Origin: Phycisphaerales bacterium UBA966
Lineage (GTDB): Bacteria > Planctomycetota > Phycisphaerae > Phycisphaerales > SM1A02
NCBI GenBank assembly: GCA_002292895.1
Contig: DBCE01000132.1
Span: 1 to 6,786, forward strand
Direction: 5' to 3'
DNA: 6,786 nucleotides
Shown one piece after another: positions 5,773 through 6,786 of this stretch (positions within the stretch are counted from its first letter, which is position 1; every line of letters starts with the position of its first letter). The notes under the pieces are model-generated. The model saw only the letters and a program-made list of their open reading frames with translations. It had not been told where the DNA came from and ran no database searches. The position numbers and the translations under genes were made by a program.

Positions 5773-6786
5773 CTACTTACTTTCACGCGGCGCCTGCTTG
5801 TCTCCGCGCTGTCCTTTCTTTCCGCCACCATCGGTTGGTTTCTCCCCGCGTTCGAGCGCGGCAACTTGTGGCTCACCGATACCCGCGCGCACGTGTTCCT
5901 TGAGAACAGCAAGCATGGCTGCTACGCGATCGGGCTGCTCAGCGGACAGGTCTTTCGATTCAGTGCGATCCTTCGCAACATCAAAGAGTTGCACCTGTTT
6001 GGTGTCCCAGTAATAGAGGATCTTGAAATCACCCTGACGCATAGCGCTCTGCGGGTGCTCGACCTCTACTCCCATATGCCACACCATGCGATCAATCGGT
6101 CGGGTCACCTTCGCAGTTGCGGCGGATGACGTCAGCACGTTCTTCCAACTACCACCCTCCACACCTGCGGGCGCCGCGGTTCCAGCGACTGCAAGGTCAA
6201 GCACGGTCGGCAGAAGGTCGTACGAAACCACTGGCTCATTGCAATACTCGCCTGCACGCACACCAGGTCCCGCCACAATCAGTGGAACGCGAACTCCTCC
6301 CTCCCACAGATTCCCCTTTCCACCCTTCAGGATTTCCGTGCGACCGCCATTGTCAGACATGTAAATGACATAGGTGTTCTTGGCAATTCCCAGCTCTTCA
6401 AGATCCTTGAGTACTGCACCGACACATGTATCAAGATCCTCTGCCATCGCTGCACTCACCGCGCGATCAGCGCCACCCTTCGGACCTTTGCCGCCCTTTG
6501 CATCGGCAGCGCCTGCGCCCTCATACTTCTTGAGCGTCTCTGCAAGCGCCTGCGGCTTCTGATGCACCGCGTAGTACGAAAGTTGCATATAGAAAGGATG
6601 CCCTTCCTTGACCTGCTGCTCCATGAATGCATGCGCGCGCTTGGTGATTCCAAACGACTGCTTCGGATCAGCAGGATCCTTGCTATCGCCATCTTCATTC
6701 TGGGTGATTCCATCACTCAGGTCATAGCCCATCGATGCTGGCGTCTGCGACCATTGCCACTTCCCAAAGTGTGCGGCGTGATACTC
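5773..6786 (-). CDS. Type I sulfatase (alkaline phosphatase superfamily), C-terminal part
   Basis: The last 337 residues of a sulfatase; the frame is open to the window edge, and the N-terminus with any signal peptide and the formylglycine motif (CxPxR) lies beyond it. It should hydrolyse sulfate esters, usually on polysaccharides, in the periplasm or outside the cell. The window begins inside the second sulfatase signature, YHAAHFGKW (fragment 2-10). Next come PFYMQLSYYAVH with the presumed catalytic H75, YMSDNGG with metal ligands D145 and N146, and GGKGNLWEGGVRVPLIV with K157 and the conserved EGG (162-164). Later parts (VSYDLLPTVLDLA, then a RQGDFKILYY strand) are the usual C-terminal subdomain. 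Two Gly/Lys/Ala-rich low-complexity pieces stand out: one before SAAMAEDLD (about 90-106) and the C-terminal tail. The gene is convergent with the sulfotransferase; no terminator hairpin is obvious in the 35-base gap. The substrate cannot be assigned. Confidence 0.95.
   Translation of the reverse strand, partial: EYHAAHFGKWQWSQTPASMGYDLSDGITQNEDGDSKDPADPKQSFGITKRAHAFMEQQVKEGHPFYMQLSYYAVHQKPQALAETLKKYEGAGAADAKGGKGPKGGADRAVSAAMAEDLDTCVGAVLKDLEELGIAKNTYVIYMSDNGGRTEILKGGKGNLWEGGVRVPLIVAGPGVRAGEYCNEPVVSYDLLPTVLDLAVAGTAAPAGVEGGSWKNVLTSSAATAKVTRPIDRMVWHMGVEVEHPQSAMRQGDFKILYYWDTKQVQLFDVAKDRTESKDLSAEQPDRVAAMLAVLKEHVRAGIGEPQVAALERGEKPTDGGGKKGQRGDKQAPRESK

Noticed and set aside
1..6786. Defence island, biosynthetic cluster or mobile element
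   Set aside because: No transposase, integrase, nuclease, toxin-antitoxin, repeat array, terminal repeats or attachment site was seen; all genes belong to known housekeeping or envelope families.

Overview
The window is ordinary, very tightly packed bacterial chromosome. It looks moderately GC-rich and carries six genes, the two outermost cut by the window edges. The gene set is an isocitrate dehydrogenase with a Thermus-type C-terminal extension, a ClC transporter with a CBS tail, an LplT-like MFS carrier, an exported cyclophilin, a small sulfotransferase and a type I sulfatase. The sulfatase plus sulfotransferase, together with weak or absent Shine-Dalgarno sites at some starts, suggests a Planctomycetota-type organism, possibly Phycisphaerae. 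This is inference from gene content only; no rRNA or marker gene is present.

Layout: 1-824 (+) is the C-terminal part of an isocitrate dehydrogenase, followed 35 bases later by a ClC-type chloride carrier (860-2704, +). The ClC stop codon overlaps the stop codon of a convergent MFS transporter (2701-4101, -). That transporter is translationally coupled through a GTGA overlap to an upstream exported cyclophilin-type peptidyl-prolyl isomerase (4098-5159, -). Two bases beyond the cyclophilin start, a P-loop sulfotransferase begins in the opposite direction (5162-5737, +). It converges, across 35 bases, on the C-terminal part of a sulfatase (5773-6786, -) whose formylglycine region lies outside the window.

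How the genes relate: the cyclophilin/MFS pair is the only clear operon by sequence (4-base overlap with a strong GGAGG site). Both products act in the envelope, but no shared pathway can be shown. The sulfotransferase and sulfatase perform opposite chemistry on sulfate esters and are neighbours, but they are convergent and so not one operon. IDH and ClC may be co-transcribed, with no obvious functional link.

No RNA gene, mobile element, CRISPR array or convincing terminator was seen, and no stretch longer than 35 bases lacks a gene. No new multi-gene system is evident. The most interesting points are residue-level: an NAD-type cofactor triplet in the IDH, a loop inserted in the cyclophilin active site, and unusual residues in the first anion-binding motif of the ClC protein.
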